Shown here piece after piece: positions 24,969 to 33,841 of a DNA stretch of 64,000 nucleotides (its first letter is position 1; every line of letters starts with the position of its first letter). The notes beneath the pieces were generated by a model. The model had not been told where the DNA came from. It worked only from the letters and a program-made list of their open reading frames with translations, and ran no database searches. A program made the position numbers and the translations under genes. Origin of the DNA: JALYGJ01 sp963781705 (GTDB lineage: Bacteria; Chloroflexota; Limnocylindria; Limnocylindrales; CSP1-4); the NCBI GenBank assembly GCA_963781705.1, contig CAWAGP010000010.1, positions 992,001 to 1,056,000 on the forward strand, given 5' to 3'.

Positions 24969-27413
24969 ATGCGCTTCGGGCACTTTGACGACGCGGCACG
25001 CGAGTACGTCATCTCCCAACCTGATACGCCGCTGCCCTGGATCAACTACCTCGGGAGCGAGGACTACTTCGGCCTCATCTCGAATACGGCCGGCGGCTAC
25101 TCGTTCTATCGCGACGCGCGCCTGCGGCGGCTGACCCGCTATCGCTACAACAACGCGCCGCTGGATCTTGGCGGTCGCTACCTCTACGTGCGCGACACGG
25201 ACGACGGTGAGTACTGGAGCCCGAGCTGGCAGCCGGTGCAGCGGCCGATCGAGGACTACAGCTGCCGCCACGGCCTGGGCTACACCGTCATCGCTTCGCG
25301 CTACCACGGGATTGGCATCGAGACCTGCTACTTCGTGCCACTCGGTCAGACGCTCGAGATCTGGCGTACACGCATTACCAACGAGCGCGACGCCGACGCC
25401 CGACTGTCGCTCTTCAGCGCGATCGAGTTCTGCCTGTGGGACGCGCAGGAAGACGCCACCAACTTCCAGCGCAACTATTCGACCGGCGAGGTCGAGGTAG
25501 CCGAAGGGGTCATCTACCACAAGACCGAATACCGGGAACGGCGCGACCATTTCGCCTACTTCGCTTGCTCTGAGCCGCTGGCCGGCTTCGACACCCAGCG
25601 CGACTCCTTCCTGGGGCCGTACCGCGGCTGGGACCGGCCGTTGACGGTCGAGTCCGGCCGGTCGACAAATTCGATCGCCCATGGCTGGCAGCCGATGGGC
25701 GCACATCACGTCGAGCTGCAGCTCGCGCCGCACGAGACGCGTGAGGTCATCTTCGTGCTCGGCTACGCGGAAAACCCCACCGATGACAAGTTCGATCCGG
25801 TGGGCTCGCAAACGATCAACAAGCGCCGTGTTCGGCCGACCATCGCGCGCTATCTGCAGCCCGGCATGGTGGCTGAGGCGCTCGACGGCCTGCGCACCCG
25901 CTGGGACGAGCTGCTGGCTGGACTGCAGGTAAAGACCGGCAATGAGCATGTCGACCGGATGGTCAACATCTGGAATCCGTACCAGTGCATGGTGACCTTC
26001 AACCTTTCGCGCTCGGCCTCGCTGTTCGAGTCGGGCATCGGCCGGGGGATGGGCTTCCGCGACTCGAACCAGGACCTGCTCGGTTTCGTGCACATGGTTC
26101 CGGGACGGGCCCGCGAGCGGATCCTGGACATCGCCGCAACGCAATTGCCGAACGGCGGCGCCTATCACCAGTACCAGCCATTGACGAAGCGCGGCAACGA
26201 CGCCGTCGGCTCCGGCTTCAACGACGACCCGGCCTGGCTGGTCCTGGCGGTTTCGGCCTACCTGCGCGAGACCGGCGACTTCTCCATCCTCGACGAGCAG
26301 GTGCCGTTCGATAACCAGCCTGGCACTGAAACCCGGCTGTACGGGCATCTCGAACGCGCCATCAGCTACACCCTCGAACGCCTTGGGCCGCACGGCCTGC
26401 CACTCATCGGCCGCGCCGACTGGAACGACTGTCTCAACCTGAACTGCTTCTCCGACACGCCCGGCGAGTCCTTCCAGACGACCGAGAACCGAGCCGGCGG
26501 GGTAGCCGAGTCGGTGTTCATTGCCGGGCTGTTCGTCGAGGCGGCAAACGAGATGGCCGCCATCGCCGAGCGAACGGCCGACGTGTCCGACGCAGCCCGC
26601 TACCGCGCCGCCGCGCAGCAGATGGTTGCCGCCGTGGAGCGCGATGGCTGGGATGGCGCGTGGTTCCGGCGAGCCTTCGATTTCTTTGGCCACCCGGTCG
26701 GTTCGTCGACCAATGAGGAGGGCCAGATCTTCATCGAGCCGCAGGGCATCTGCGTCCTTGCCGGAATCGGCGTCGGCGACGGCCGCGCAACGACGGCACT
26801 GGAGTCCGTGCGCGAGCGCCTGGCGACCAAACATGGCATTCGGCTGCAGCAGCCCGCCTACTCGCATTACTACCTCGAGCTGGGCGAGATTTCCTCATAC
26901 CCGCCGGGTTACAAGGAGAACGGCGGCATCTTTTGTCACACCAACCCGTGGCTGATGATCGCCGAGGCGGTCGTCGGTAACGCCGATGGAGCGCTCGACT
27001 ATTACCTGCGCATCAACCCGTCGGCGCGCGAAGAGATCTCGGAGATTCATCGCTGCGAGCCGTACGTCTACGCCCAGATGATTGCCGGCCCGGACGCGCC
27101 GACCCATGGCGAGGCCAAGAACTCGTGGCTGACCGGCACAGCGGCGTGGAACCTCGTCGCCATCAGCCAGTGGATCCTGGGCATCCGGCCGGCGTTTGAT
27201 GGGCTGGAAGTAGTGCCCGTGGTACCAGATCGCTGGCCGGGCTTCAGCGCCATTCGCCGGTTCCGCGGCGTGGACTACAAGATCGAGGTTCATCGGGCCG
27301 GACCGGGTCAGACCGTCACCCTGGTTGTGGACGGTTCACCGGTCTCAGGCACCCTGGTACCCGCTCCCGCCAGGGGCGTGACGACCGTGTCGGTCGAGGC
27401 GACGATCGGCTGA
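24969..27413 (+). CDS. Cellobiose phosphorylase (GH94)
   Basis: An 814-residue glycoside hydrolase family 94 enzyme, converting cellobiose plus phosphate to glucose 1-phosphate and glucose in the cytosol. The N-terminal beta domain is characteristic: FDDAAREYVISQPDTPLPWI, NTAGGYSFYRDARLRRLTRY and CRHGLGYTVIASRYHG. The (alpha/alpha)6 barrel has GRGMGFRDSNQDLLGF and the catalytic Asp region GRADWNDCLNLNCFSD, followed by NGGIFCHTNPWLMIAEA and NSWLTGTAAWNL. Length and motifs point to cellobiose rather than chitobiose or cellodextrin as substrate, though this is family-level inference. A GGAACAGG stretch precedes ATG. It stands alone between two direct repeats, behind a permease stump. Confidence 0.92.
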   Translation: MRFGHFDDAAREYVISQPDTPLPWINYLGSEDYFGLISNTAGGYSFYRDARLRRLTRYRYNNAPLDLGGRYLYVRDTDDGEYWSPSWQPVQRPIEDYSCRHGLGYTVIASRYHGIGIETCYFVPLGQTLEIWRTRITNERDADARLSLFSAIEFCLWDAQEDATNFQRNYSTGEVEVAEGVIYHKTEYRERRDHFAYFACSEPLAGFDTQRDSFLGPYRGWDRPLTVESGRSTNSIAHGWQPMGAHHVELQLAPHETREVIFVLGYAENPTDDKFDPVGSQTINKRRVRPTIARYLQPGMVAEALDGLRTRWDELLAGLQVKTGNEHVDRMVNIWNPYQCMVTFNLSRSASLFESGIGRGMGFRDSNQDLLGFVHMVPGRARERILDIAATQLPNGGAYHQYQPLTKRGNDAVGSGFNDDPAWLVLAVSAYLRETGDFSILDEQVPFDNQPGTETRLYGHLERAISYTLERLGPHGLPLIGRADWNDCLNLNCFSDTPGESFQTTENRAGGVAESVFIAGLFVEAANEMAAIAERTADVSDAARYRAAAQQMVAAVERDGWDGAWFRRAFDFFGHPVGSSTNEEGQIFIEPQGICVLAGIGVGDGRATTALESVRERLATKHGIRLQQPAYSHYYLELGEISSYPPGYKENGGIFCHTNPWLMIAEAVVGNADGALDYYLRINPSAREEISEIHRCEPYVYAQMIAGPDAPTHGEAKNSWLTGTAAWNLVAISQWILGIRPAFDGLEVVPVVPDRWPGFSAIRRFRGVDYKIEVHRAGPGQTVTLVVDGSPVSGTLVPAPARGVTTVSVEATIG

Positions 27414-27521
27414 GTGTCGCCGTCGGCGATGCGTCGGCGATGCCCGCACGCGCTGCGACAGCGGCAGCGACGCGCCTCAGTCCGACGCTCCCAGAAGGTT
27501 AGAACGGCCCGCAGCTGCGCC

Positions 27522-27807
27522 GCGCGCCTACTGAGCAGGCGATCCACGGCGCATTTGCAGTTCTGGCGCCGGGTCGCCCGCCGCCCGCGACCAGCCCATG
27601 GCCCAATCCGCGCCTGGCGCGCGCACTCGGATGGCTCTTCCTGCAAACGCCGCTATTTGCCGACCCCGACACGCAACTCGGCCGCAAGCAGCGCTTTGAG
27701 GGCCCTCGCGAGGGCCACCTGGTCGTAGAACTGCGCAAAGTCCCGACTGGCGGTCGGAATTCGAGCTGACTACCAAAGGCGACGATCGGAAACGCTGCCG
27801 CCCGGTC
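27522..27807 (+). repeat. Dispersed direct repeat, copy B (about 0.29 kb)
   Basis: Second copy of the repeat at 24441-24744, with the same block order and orientation. The hairpin is conserved in form (27743-27757): the A-T pair next to the loop in copy A is a T-G wobble here. The copy lies between the phosphorylase stop and the DUF554 gene and occupies most of the 27414-27823 gap. The first 100 bases of the gap (27414-27521) hold nothing I can identify apart from a CGTCGGCGATG direct doublet. Confidence 0.7.
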
Positions 27808-27823
27808 GAGACCGTGAGCCCGG

Positions 27824-28558
27824 CTATGCGAGGGCCGCGCGTACGGCGGCGGCGGCCCACACGAAAACCGGTGCCAGCACCAGCGCGGGCAGGAAGTTGG
27901 CGAGCCTCAGGCGGCGGACTTCGAGCAGGCGCAGGCCGACGCCGATGAGGATCAGCCCGCCGACCGCGCTGGTGGCGTCGATCGACAGCTGATCGAGCCC
28001 GCCGCCCGCCAGCCACGCGATTGCCGCGATGCCACCCTGGACGACCAGCACCGTGGCGGCGGCAAGGTAGACGCCGGCACCCAACGCGGCGGCGAAGGCC
28101 ATGCTGGCGACGCCGTCGAGCAGGCTCTTGACCGCCAGCAGCTGGATGTCGCCGGTCAAGCCGTTCTGGATGGAACCCAGGATGGTCAGCGGTCCTACGC
28201 AGAAGACCAGGCTCGCCGTCACGAACGCCTCGCTCACTCGCGATGCCTGATCGCCGCGCGCGAGGCGGCGCTGGAACCATTCGCCCAGGGCGTCCAAGCG
28301 GTCGGACAAGCGCAGCAGCTCGCCGACGAGCGCACCGACGAGAAGCGAACCAAGCACGACCAGGTCGGTCCCCGCCGGCTGGCTGCTGTCGAGCAGCAGC
28401 CGCAGCGCGAGGGCAATGCCGATCACCACCGTGAATAGCCCCAGCCCGTCGGTCAGCGTCTGCTGGATGCGTGGCGATATCCGCGCCCCGAAGAAGAGAC
28501 CGACCGTCGTCCCGATCAAGACGGTGGCGACGTTGAGCAGGGTGCCGCTCAGGAACAT
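27824..28558 (-). CDS. DUF554 family membrane protein
   Basis: A 244-residue, strongly hydrophobic protein with about six to seven membrane helices. It matches the DUF554/YqgA family: LSGTLLNVATVLIGTTVGLF at the start, LTDGLGLFTVVIGIALAL, FCVGPLTILGSIQNGLTGD and the end LRLANFLPALVLAPVF. A transport role is suspected for the family but not known. It begins 2 bases after the flavoprotein gene's stop on the same strand, so the two form an operon. Confidence 0.88.
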   Translation of the reverse strand: MFLSGTLLNVATVLIGTTVGLFFGARISPRIQQTLTDGLGLFTVVIGIALALRLLLDSSQPAGTDLVVLGSLLVGALVGELLRLSDRLDALGEWFQRRLARGDQASRVSEAFVTASLVFCVGPLTILGSIQNGLTGDIQLLAVKSLLDGVASMAFAAALGAGVYLAAATVLVVQGGIAAIAWLAGGGLDQLSIDATSAVGGLILIGVGLRLLEVRRLRLANFLPALVLAPVFVWAAAAVRAALA

Positions 28559-28560
28559 CG

Positions 28561-29931
28561 CTAGCGGCCCGCGGTCTCCAGTTCGCGAGCGGCCTCGGTG
28601 AATAGCCCGCCCATCACCCGCGTGGTCGTCGGGAAGGCGGTTATGGTGTCGGCCAGCACGTCGATCGGCGTCCGCGTCTTGACCGCCAGCACGGCCATGT
28701 GGATGGCCTCGCCGGCGCCCGGGCCGGCGATGAAAGCCCCGGCCAACGAACGCGATGAACGATCGACGACGATCGTCGCGTGTCCGGCGGCCTCCACGAC
28801 GTAGCCCTTGGCGCTGGTGGCCAGGTCGGTGGTCTTCTCGAACGCGTCCAGTCCCTGGGCGAGCGCTTCGTCGAGGCGCAGGCCGACTCCGGCCACCTCC
28901 GGATCCGTGTATACCGCGCGCGGGATGGCGCGGTAGTCCGGGCGCACTTCCTCGCCGAGCGCGATACGGACGACGATCTCGCCCTGGTAGTGCGCCAGGT
29001 GCGTGTGCATCTCCGGTCCGGCCGGATCACCGATCACGAATGTGGCGGGAGCGATGCGCAGCTGCTCGTCCGGCTTCACACGGCCGTGGTCGAGCTCGAC
29101 GCCCAGCGTCTCCAGCCCAAGCCGCGCCAGTGGTGCGGTCCGGCCGATGGCGAACATCACCTCGTGCCCGTCGAGGGTCGAGCCGTCATCCAGGAAGATC
29201 CGATGCGCGCCGTCATCGCCGCCGTTGCCGTCGATCCGCACGGCCCGCCGGCCCAGGTGCAGGGCGACCCCGTCCCGCCGCAGCCCGTCGGCGATGGCCG
29301 CCGAATTGCGGGGGTGGTCGCGATGGTGCACGCGCTCCTGCGGGTGGACCAGGCGCACGGTTACCCCGTAGCGCGCGAAGACCTGGGCGAGTTCCAGTCC
29401 GGTCGGGCCCCCGCCCAGGACGACCAGGCTGCGCGGCAGCGTGCGGGCGCTGGTGGCTTCGCGGTTGGACCACGGGCGAATGCTGTCCAGCCCGGGCAGT
29501 TCGGGGACCGTCGAATTGGACCCAACGGCGATGATCAAGTTGCGGCCGACGATCTCGCGCGATCCGCCGTCAGCCAGCTCGACCGCGACGTGGCCCGGTC
29601 CGGTCACGCTGGCCGTGCCGCGGACAACCTCCGCGCCGGCATCCTGGAGGCGGGCGATGTGGCCGCTGTCATCGGGCCACGCACGGTGCTCGCGGTTGAT
29701 GATGTAGTCGCGGAAGTCGGAGGCGCGTGGCCATGCGTAGTCGCCACCTATGGCGTGGACACCAGCAGCATGCAGCAGCGCCTTTGACGGCATGCACGCC
29801 CAGAATGGGCACGATCCGCCGAACAGCTCGCGCTCTACGACCGCAACGTGGGCACCACGCCGCAGACCCTCGTGGGCCGCGGCCTCACCGGCCGCGCCGG
29901 CGCCGACGATGACGAAATCGAACCCCTCCAT
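28561..29931 (-). CDS. FAD-dependent pyridine nucleotide-disulfide oxidoreductase (LPD/MerA-like)
   Basis: A 456-residue flavoprotein. FAD-binding GxGxxG (FVIVGAGAAGEAAAHEG) is followed by the redox pair CPFWAC in GGSCPFWACMPSKALL, an NAD(P)-binding motif VVLGGGPTGLELAQVFARYG, and the second FAD motif ATFVIGDPAG. The dimerisation domain ends AFPTTTRVMGGLF, without the His-x4-Glu acid-base pair of dihydrolipoamide dehydrogenase and mercuric reductase. It is therefore probably neither of those; related actinobacterial proteins are annotated only as NAD(P)/FAD oxidoreductases. The start ATG 29931 has TACCGT 9 nt upstream. Confidence 0.85.
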   Translation of the reverse strand: MEGFDFVIVGAGAAGEAAAHEGLRRGAHVAVVERELFGGSCPFWACMPSKALLHAAGVHAIGGDYAWPRASDFRDYIINREHRAWPDDSGHIARLQDAGAEVVRGTASVTGPGHVAVELADGGSREIVGRNLIIAVGSNSTVPELPGLDSIRPWSNREATSARTLPRSLVVLGGGPTGLELAQVFARYGVTVRLVHPQERVHHRDHPRNSAAIADGLRRDGVALHLGRRAVRIDGNGGDDGAHRIFLDDGSTLDGHEVMFAIGRTAPLARLGLETLGVELDHGRVKPDEQLRIAPATFVIGDPAGPEMHTHLAHYQGEIVVRIALGEEVRPDYRAIPRAVYTDPEVAGVGLRLDEALAQGLDAFEKTTDLATSAKGYVVEAAGHATIVVDRSSRSLAGAFIAGPGAGEAIHMAVLAVKTRTPIDVLADTITAFPTTTRVMGGLFTEAARELETAGR

Positions 29932-29940
29932 GCGGCGCCA

Positions 29941-29946
29941 ACGGTA
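29941..29946 (-). promoter_or_regulatory. -10 element TACCGT of the flavoprotein operon
   Basis: TACCGT on the minus strand, 9 nt before ATG 29931. The -35 is unclear. Confidence 0.35.
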
Positions 29947-30037
29947 ACTGGTCTGGCCGCCCGGCGGTAGGTCGGCTGGCCGCGCGGCGCGCCAGATCCG
30001 ACCACCTCGGCCGAAGGGCCGATCGGGTCGCTCGGTG

Positions 30038-30043
30038 TATACT
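30038..30043 (+). promoter_or_regulatory. -10 element TATACT of the nusA operon
   Basis: TATACT lies 116 nt before the nusA ATG. It should start a leader of about 110 nt containing the hairpin at 30070-30095. The -35 is weak. Confidence 0.45.
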
Positions 30044-30069
30044 CCCGGCTGCATATCTGGCCGCCGCGG

Positions 30070-30095
30070 AACGTGGGTGACCCCCACGTTTCTTT
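30070..30095 (+). terminator. Terminator-like hairpin in the nusA leader (attenuator candidate)
   Basis: AACGTGGG-TGACC-CCCACGTT is a perfect 8-bp stem directly followed by TCTTT. It lies between the TATACT promoter element and nusA, so it could attenuate the operon rather than end an upstream transcript (the upstream gene is divergent). Confidence 0.55.
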
Positions 30096-30159
30096 GTGAT
30101 CAGAGGGAGAACCTGGCCGAGCGGGGGAAACGACTGGCGGGACGAAAGGAGGGCGCAGC

Positions 30160-31617
30160 ATGAACCGTGATATTGCCAGCGCGCTCCTGCAACTGAATAC
30201 AGAGAAGAACATCCCGCGCGAACAGCTGGTCGCCACGCTCGCCGACGCCATCCAGTCGGCCTACCGACGGGCCACTCCGGGCAACGAGAACGTCTTTGCC
30301 GAGTTCGATGCGGATAGCGGTCGTTTCAAGGCTCACCGCGCGATGTATGTCGTCGAGGAAATCGAAGACCCACAGATCGAGTTCTTACTCGCAGACGCCC
30401 ATGAGTACGACCCGCAGGCGAAGGTTGGCGACCTCGTCAAGATAGCCGAGCTGGACGAGGCCTCATTCGGACGCATCCACGCGCAGATGGCTCAGCAGCT
30501 GTTTCGTCAGCGGCTGCGCGAGGTCGAGCGCGAGCAGGTGTTCGGCCAGTACGCGCAACGCGAATCGGAAATCGTCACGGGCACCGTCAGCCGGGTCGAG
30601 CCGCGCGGCGTGATCATCGAGATCGGCCGCGACTTCGAGCGCGTCGAGGCGATTCTGCCCACCACCGACCAGTCAGCCAGCGAGCATTACCGCATCGGCC
30701 AGCACGTCAAGTCATACGTCCTCGAGGTCCGGCGAACCACCAAGGGTCCACTGGTCTACCTGAGCCGTACGCACAAGAACTTCCTGCGCCGACTATTCGA
30801 GCTCGAGGTACCCGAGATCCATGCCGGCACGGTCGAAATCAAGGCCATTGCGCGCGAGGCAGGCAGCCGCTCCAAGGTCGCGGTATCCAGCCGGCAGGAC
30901 GGGCTCGACCCGGTCGGCGCGACGGTGGGCCAGCGCGGCGGGCGCGTCCAGGCGGTAGTGGCCGAACTTGGGGGCGAGAAGATCGACATCATTCCGTGGA
31001 ACGAGGATCCAGCCCTTTTCGTTGCCAACGCCCTGAGCCCTGCGCAGGTGGTCAACGTCGCGATCGACGAGACGGCGCGCATCGCGAGCGTGACGGTGCC
31101 CGAGCGGATGCTTTCGCTGGCCATCGGTCGCGAAGGCCAGAACGCGCGCCTCGCAGCCAAGCTGACCGGCTGGCGAATCGACATCCGCAGCGATCAGGCT
31201 CCGCCGCGAGTGGCGCCGCCAAGCTCGCCAGAGACGCCTGCGGCTGAGAAGCAGCCGGCGGCCGTGCCCGTCGAGTCGACCGCAGAGTCGGCCGCCGCAG
31301 CGTCGGCGAGTGTGCCGGCGAAGAGCGTTGCTAAGCGGGCCAAGAAGGTGGCCGCTGAACAGCCGGCACCCGACGCCCCAGTCGTGGCTGAAGCGGCACC
31401 CATGAAGAAGGCGGCTGCGGCACCGGCCAAGAAGACAGCCGTTGCTCCCACCAAGAAGACGGCCGCAGCCCCGGCCAAGAAGACAGCTGCTGCCCCGGCC
31501 AAGAAGCCGGCGGCGTCTTCGGACAAGAACCCAGCCGCCACACCGGCTGTCAAGGCACGCACCACCACGCGGCGGACGGCCAAGGCCACGGCGGCGGTCG
31601 GCAAGGAGAAGGCGTGA
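30160..31617 (+). CDS. nusA: Transcription termination/antitermination factor NusA with Lys/Ala/Pro-rich tail
   Basis: A 485-residue NusA that binds RNA polymerase and nascent RNA. The N-terminal domain begins MNRDIASALLQLNTEKNIPR. The S1 domain is at about 140 (TGTVSRVEPRGVIIEIG), KH1 at about 245 (DPVGATVGQRGGRVQAVVAE) and KH2 at about 320 (AIGREGQNARLAAKLTGWRI). After residue 350 comes a low-complexity tail with tandem 8-residue units of the type KKTAAAPA (about residues 415-450), resembling histone H1-like tails. AAAGGAGG precedes ATG. rimP, often just upstream, is absent. The stop overlaps the ylxR GTG. Confidence 0.95.
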   Translation: MNRDIASALLQLNTEKNIPREQLVATLADAIQSAYRRATPGNENVFAEFDADSGRFKAHRAMYVVEEIEDPQIEFLLADAHEYDPQAKVGDLVKIAELDEASFGRIHAQMAQQLFRQRLREVEREQVFGQYAQRESEIVTGTVSRVEPRGVIIEIGRDFERVEAILPTTDQSASEHYRIGQHVKSYVLEVRRTTKGPLVYLSRTHKNFLRRLFELEVPEIHAGTVEIKAIAREAGSRSKVAVSSRQDGLDPVGATVGQRGGRVQAVVAELGGEKIDIIPWNEDPALFVANALSPAQVVNVAIDETARIASVTVPERMLSLAIGREGQNARLAAKLTGWRIDIRSDQAPPRVAPPSSPETPAAEKQPAAVPVESTAESAAAASASVPAKSVAKRAKKVAAEQPAPDAPVVAEAAPMKKAAAAPAKKTAVAPTKKTAAAPAKKTAAAPAKKPAASSDKNPAATPAVKARTTTRRTAKATAAVGKEKA

Positions 31618-31937
31618 TCGCTGCCGGGCCCGGTGAGGCGCCGTCCCAGCCACTGCCACCACGCCGCTATCCCACGCGTACCTGCGTGGCGTGCCGCACC
31701 GAGCGCCAGAAGCGTGAGTTGGTGCGCATCGTCCGCGCACCGGACGGCAGTGTCAGCTTCGATCCAACCAGACGGGCGCCCGGGCGTGGCGCCTACATCT
31801 GTGCCGACGGCTCGTGCTGGCCCGCGGCGCTCAAGCGAAAATCAATCGAACGGGCGTTGTCGGCGCCACTCCCGACCGAACTGCGCGATCAGTTGGAGCG
31901 CGGAGAACTAGAAGCGCCGATTGCCGGGGGGAGGTAG
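31614..31937 (+). CDS. ylxR: YlxR-family RNA-binding protein
   Basis: A 107-residue YlxR/RnpM-type protein (DUF448). The signature RTCVACRTERQKRELVRIVR and the loop DPTRRAPGRGAYICADGSCW are typical. Homologues bind RNA, and one has been linked to RNase P RNA. The GTG start overlaps the nusA stop (GTGA). The nusA-ylxR-infB order is standard. Confidence 0.92.
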   Translation: MIAAGPGEAPSQPLPPRRYPTRTCVACRTERQKRELVRIVRAPDGSVSFDPTRRAPGRGAYICADGSCWPAALKRKSIERALSAPLPTELRDQLERGELEAPIAGGR

Positions 31938-31939
31938 CC

Positions 31940-33832
31940 ATGGCCCGCAGTAGAAGTGGCACGCGCAACATGCGCGGGCCGCGCAAGCCGCCGCGTCGCT
32001 CAGACCAGTCCTCTGGTGGTGACGGCGCCGTCCAGACGCTCGACCCGGCCGTACGCGGCGCGGTTGACATCCCCAGCTCGATCACCGTCAAGGAGCTTTC
32101 CGAGTTGCTCGGTGTGAACGCCGCCGACATCATCCGTGAGCTGATCAAGAGCGGCATCTTCGCCAACATCAACCAGCCGCTCGACCGCGACACCGCCAGC
32201 CTGGTGACAAGCGAGCTCGGCTTCGAGGTCGCCGAGGCGCGGGCGCCGGAGAAGGTCGAGACAAACGGTGACGCGCCCACGCCCGAAGCGACGAAGGAGG
32301 TCCTCTTCGATGAGGACGAGCCCGCCCAGCTCCAGGCGCGCGCGCCGATCGTGACCGTCATGGGCCACGTCGACCACGGCAAGACCAGCCTGCTCGACGC
32401 CATGCGCTCGACCACCGTCGCCGCCGGGGAGCGCGGCGGTATCACCCAGCACATCGGCGCGAGCGAGGTCGTCAAGGACGGCCGTCGCGTCGTATTCCTC
32501 GACACACCCGGTCACGAGGCGTTCACCGCAATGCGCGCGCGCGGCGCCAGGGTGACCGATATCGCGGTGCTGGTGGTGGCGGCCGATGACGGCGTCATGC
32601 CCCAGACCCTCGAGGCGATCGACCACGCACGCGCGGCCAAGGTGCCGATCGTCGTCGCGCTCAACAAGATCGACAAGGCGGATGCCAACGCGGAGCGCGT
32701 CAAGACCGAGCTCTCGGAGCACGGCGTGATCATCGAGGAGTACGGCGGCGACGTGCCGTTGGTTGCCGTCAGCGCACGCGATCGAACCGGTATCGAGGAC
32801 CTGCTCGACACCATCCAGATCGTCGCCGACGTGCAGGAGCTCAAGGCTAATCCGAAGCGTCCCGCGGTGGGCACCGTGGTCGAGGCCGAAATGGACAAGG
32901 GTCGCGGTGCGGTGGCGACCGTGCTCGTCCAGACGGGCACGCTCAAGGTTGGTGAAATAGTCGTCGTGGGTGACACGTACGGTCGTGTCCGCGCGCTCCA
33001 GAACAGTCGCGGCGAGCGCATCACGAAGGCCGGTCCCTCCACGCCGGCCGTCGTGCTCGGCCTGTCCGAGGTTCCGGCGGCGGGCGACATCCTGCGCGTG
33101 GTCGTCGACGAAAAGGCGGCGCGCGCGATCATCGAGCAGCGCCGTGCCGGCGCGGCGCCGGAGACAACCGGTCGCGCGACGCTCGAGGACCTCTACCGCC
33201 AGATCCAGGCCGGACAGACCAAGGAGCTGCGCATCATCCTCAAGGCCGACGTGCAGGGCTCGCTTGGCGCGATCAGGCACGCCCTCGAGCAGGTGCAAAC
33301 CGACGAGGTGCGCATCAACATCCTGCACGAAGGCACCGGCGATATCAGCGACAACGACATCCTGCTCGCGTCGGCGTCGAACGCGATCGTCGTCGGCTTC
33401 AGCACCAAGCTCGACCCGCAGGCGCGCCGGACGGCTGAGGCCGAGGGTGTCGATGTTCGCCTGTACGACATCATCTACAAGCTCACCGACGAAATGGGCG
33501 CCGCTCTGCGCGGCCTGCTCGAGCCGGAGGAGATCGAGGTCGTCGAGGGCCGCGCCGAGGTTCGCCAGACGTTCCGCAGCGGCCGTAACGTGATCGCCGG
33601 CTGCTACGTGACGGAGGGCCGTATCGTGCGCGGCGGCGCGCGCATCTACCGCGGCGGCAAGCTGTTGGCGACCGACCGCGTCGAGTCGCTGCGCCGCTTC
33701 CGCGACGACGTGCGCGAAGTCCAGACGGGCTATGAGTGTGGCATCGGCCTGGCCGGCTTCAACGAGGTCGAAGACGGCGACATCATCGAATGCTTCACGC
33801 ATCAGATCGTGTCCCGCGTCGCCTCTGCCTGA
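31940..33832 (+). CDS. infB: Translation initiation factor IF-2
   Basis: A 630-residue IF-2 GTPase that brings initiator tRNA to the ribosome. A short basic N-terminus is followed by the IF2N domain (ITVKELSELLGVNAADIIRE), the G domain with GHVDHGKT at about 142 and DTPGHEAF, NKID, then domains II-IV ending HQIVSRVASA. The long N-terminal region of enterobacterial IF-2 is missing, as in many short forms. The start ATG 31940 follows GGGGGGAGGTAGCC, a strong Shine-Dalgarno. Confidence 0.96.
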   Translation: MARSRSGTRNMRGPRKPPRRSDQSSGGDGAVQTLDPAVRGAVDIPSSITVKELSELLGVNAADIIRELIKSGIFANINQPLDRDTASLVTSELGFEVAEARAPEKVETNGDAPTPEATKEVLFDEDEPAQLQARAPIVTVMGHVDHGKTSLLDAMRSTTVAAGERGGITQHIGASEVVKDGRRVVFLDTPGHEAFTAMRARGARVTDIAVLVVAADDGVMPQTLEAIDHARAAKVPIVVALNKIDKADANAERVKTELSEHGVIIEEYGGDVPLVAVSARDRTGIEDLLDTIQIVADVQELKANPKRPAVGTVVEAEMDKGRGAVATVLVQTGTLKVGEIVVVGDTYGRVRALQNSRGERITKAGPSTPAVVLGLSEVPAAGDILRVVVDEKAARAIIEQRRAGAAPETTGRATLEDLYRQIQAGQTKELRIILKADVQGSLGAIRHALEQVQTDEVRINILHEGTGDISDNDILLASASNAIVVGFSTKLDPQARRTAEAEGVDVRLYDIIYKLTDEMGAALRGLLEPEEIEVVEGRAEVRQTFRSGRNVIAGCYVTEGRIVRGGARIYRGGKLLATDRVESLRRFRDDVREVQTGYECGIGLAGFNEVEDGDIIECFTHQIVSRVASA

Positions 33833-33841
33833 GCGGGCCCG

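Noticed and set aside
23774..28280. A similar minus-strand peptide (SSNSD-QSGLC type) readable through both repeat copies
   Set aside because: Similarity follows from the nucleotide repeat. Neither frame has a sensible start or length, and both run into genes on the other strand.
30061..30159. A tRNA-like look of the nusA leader (GGCCGAGCGGGGG)
   Set aside because: No acceptor or anticodon stem can be built around it; the conserved T-arm sequence is missing.
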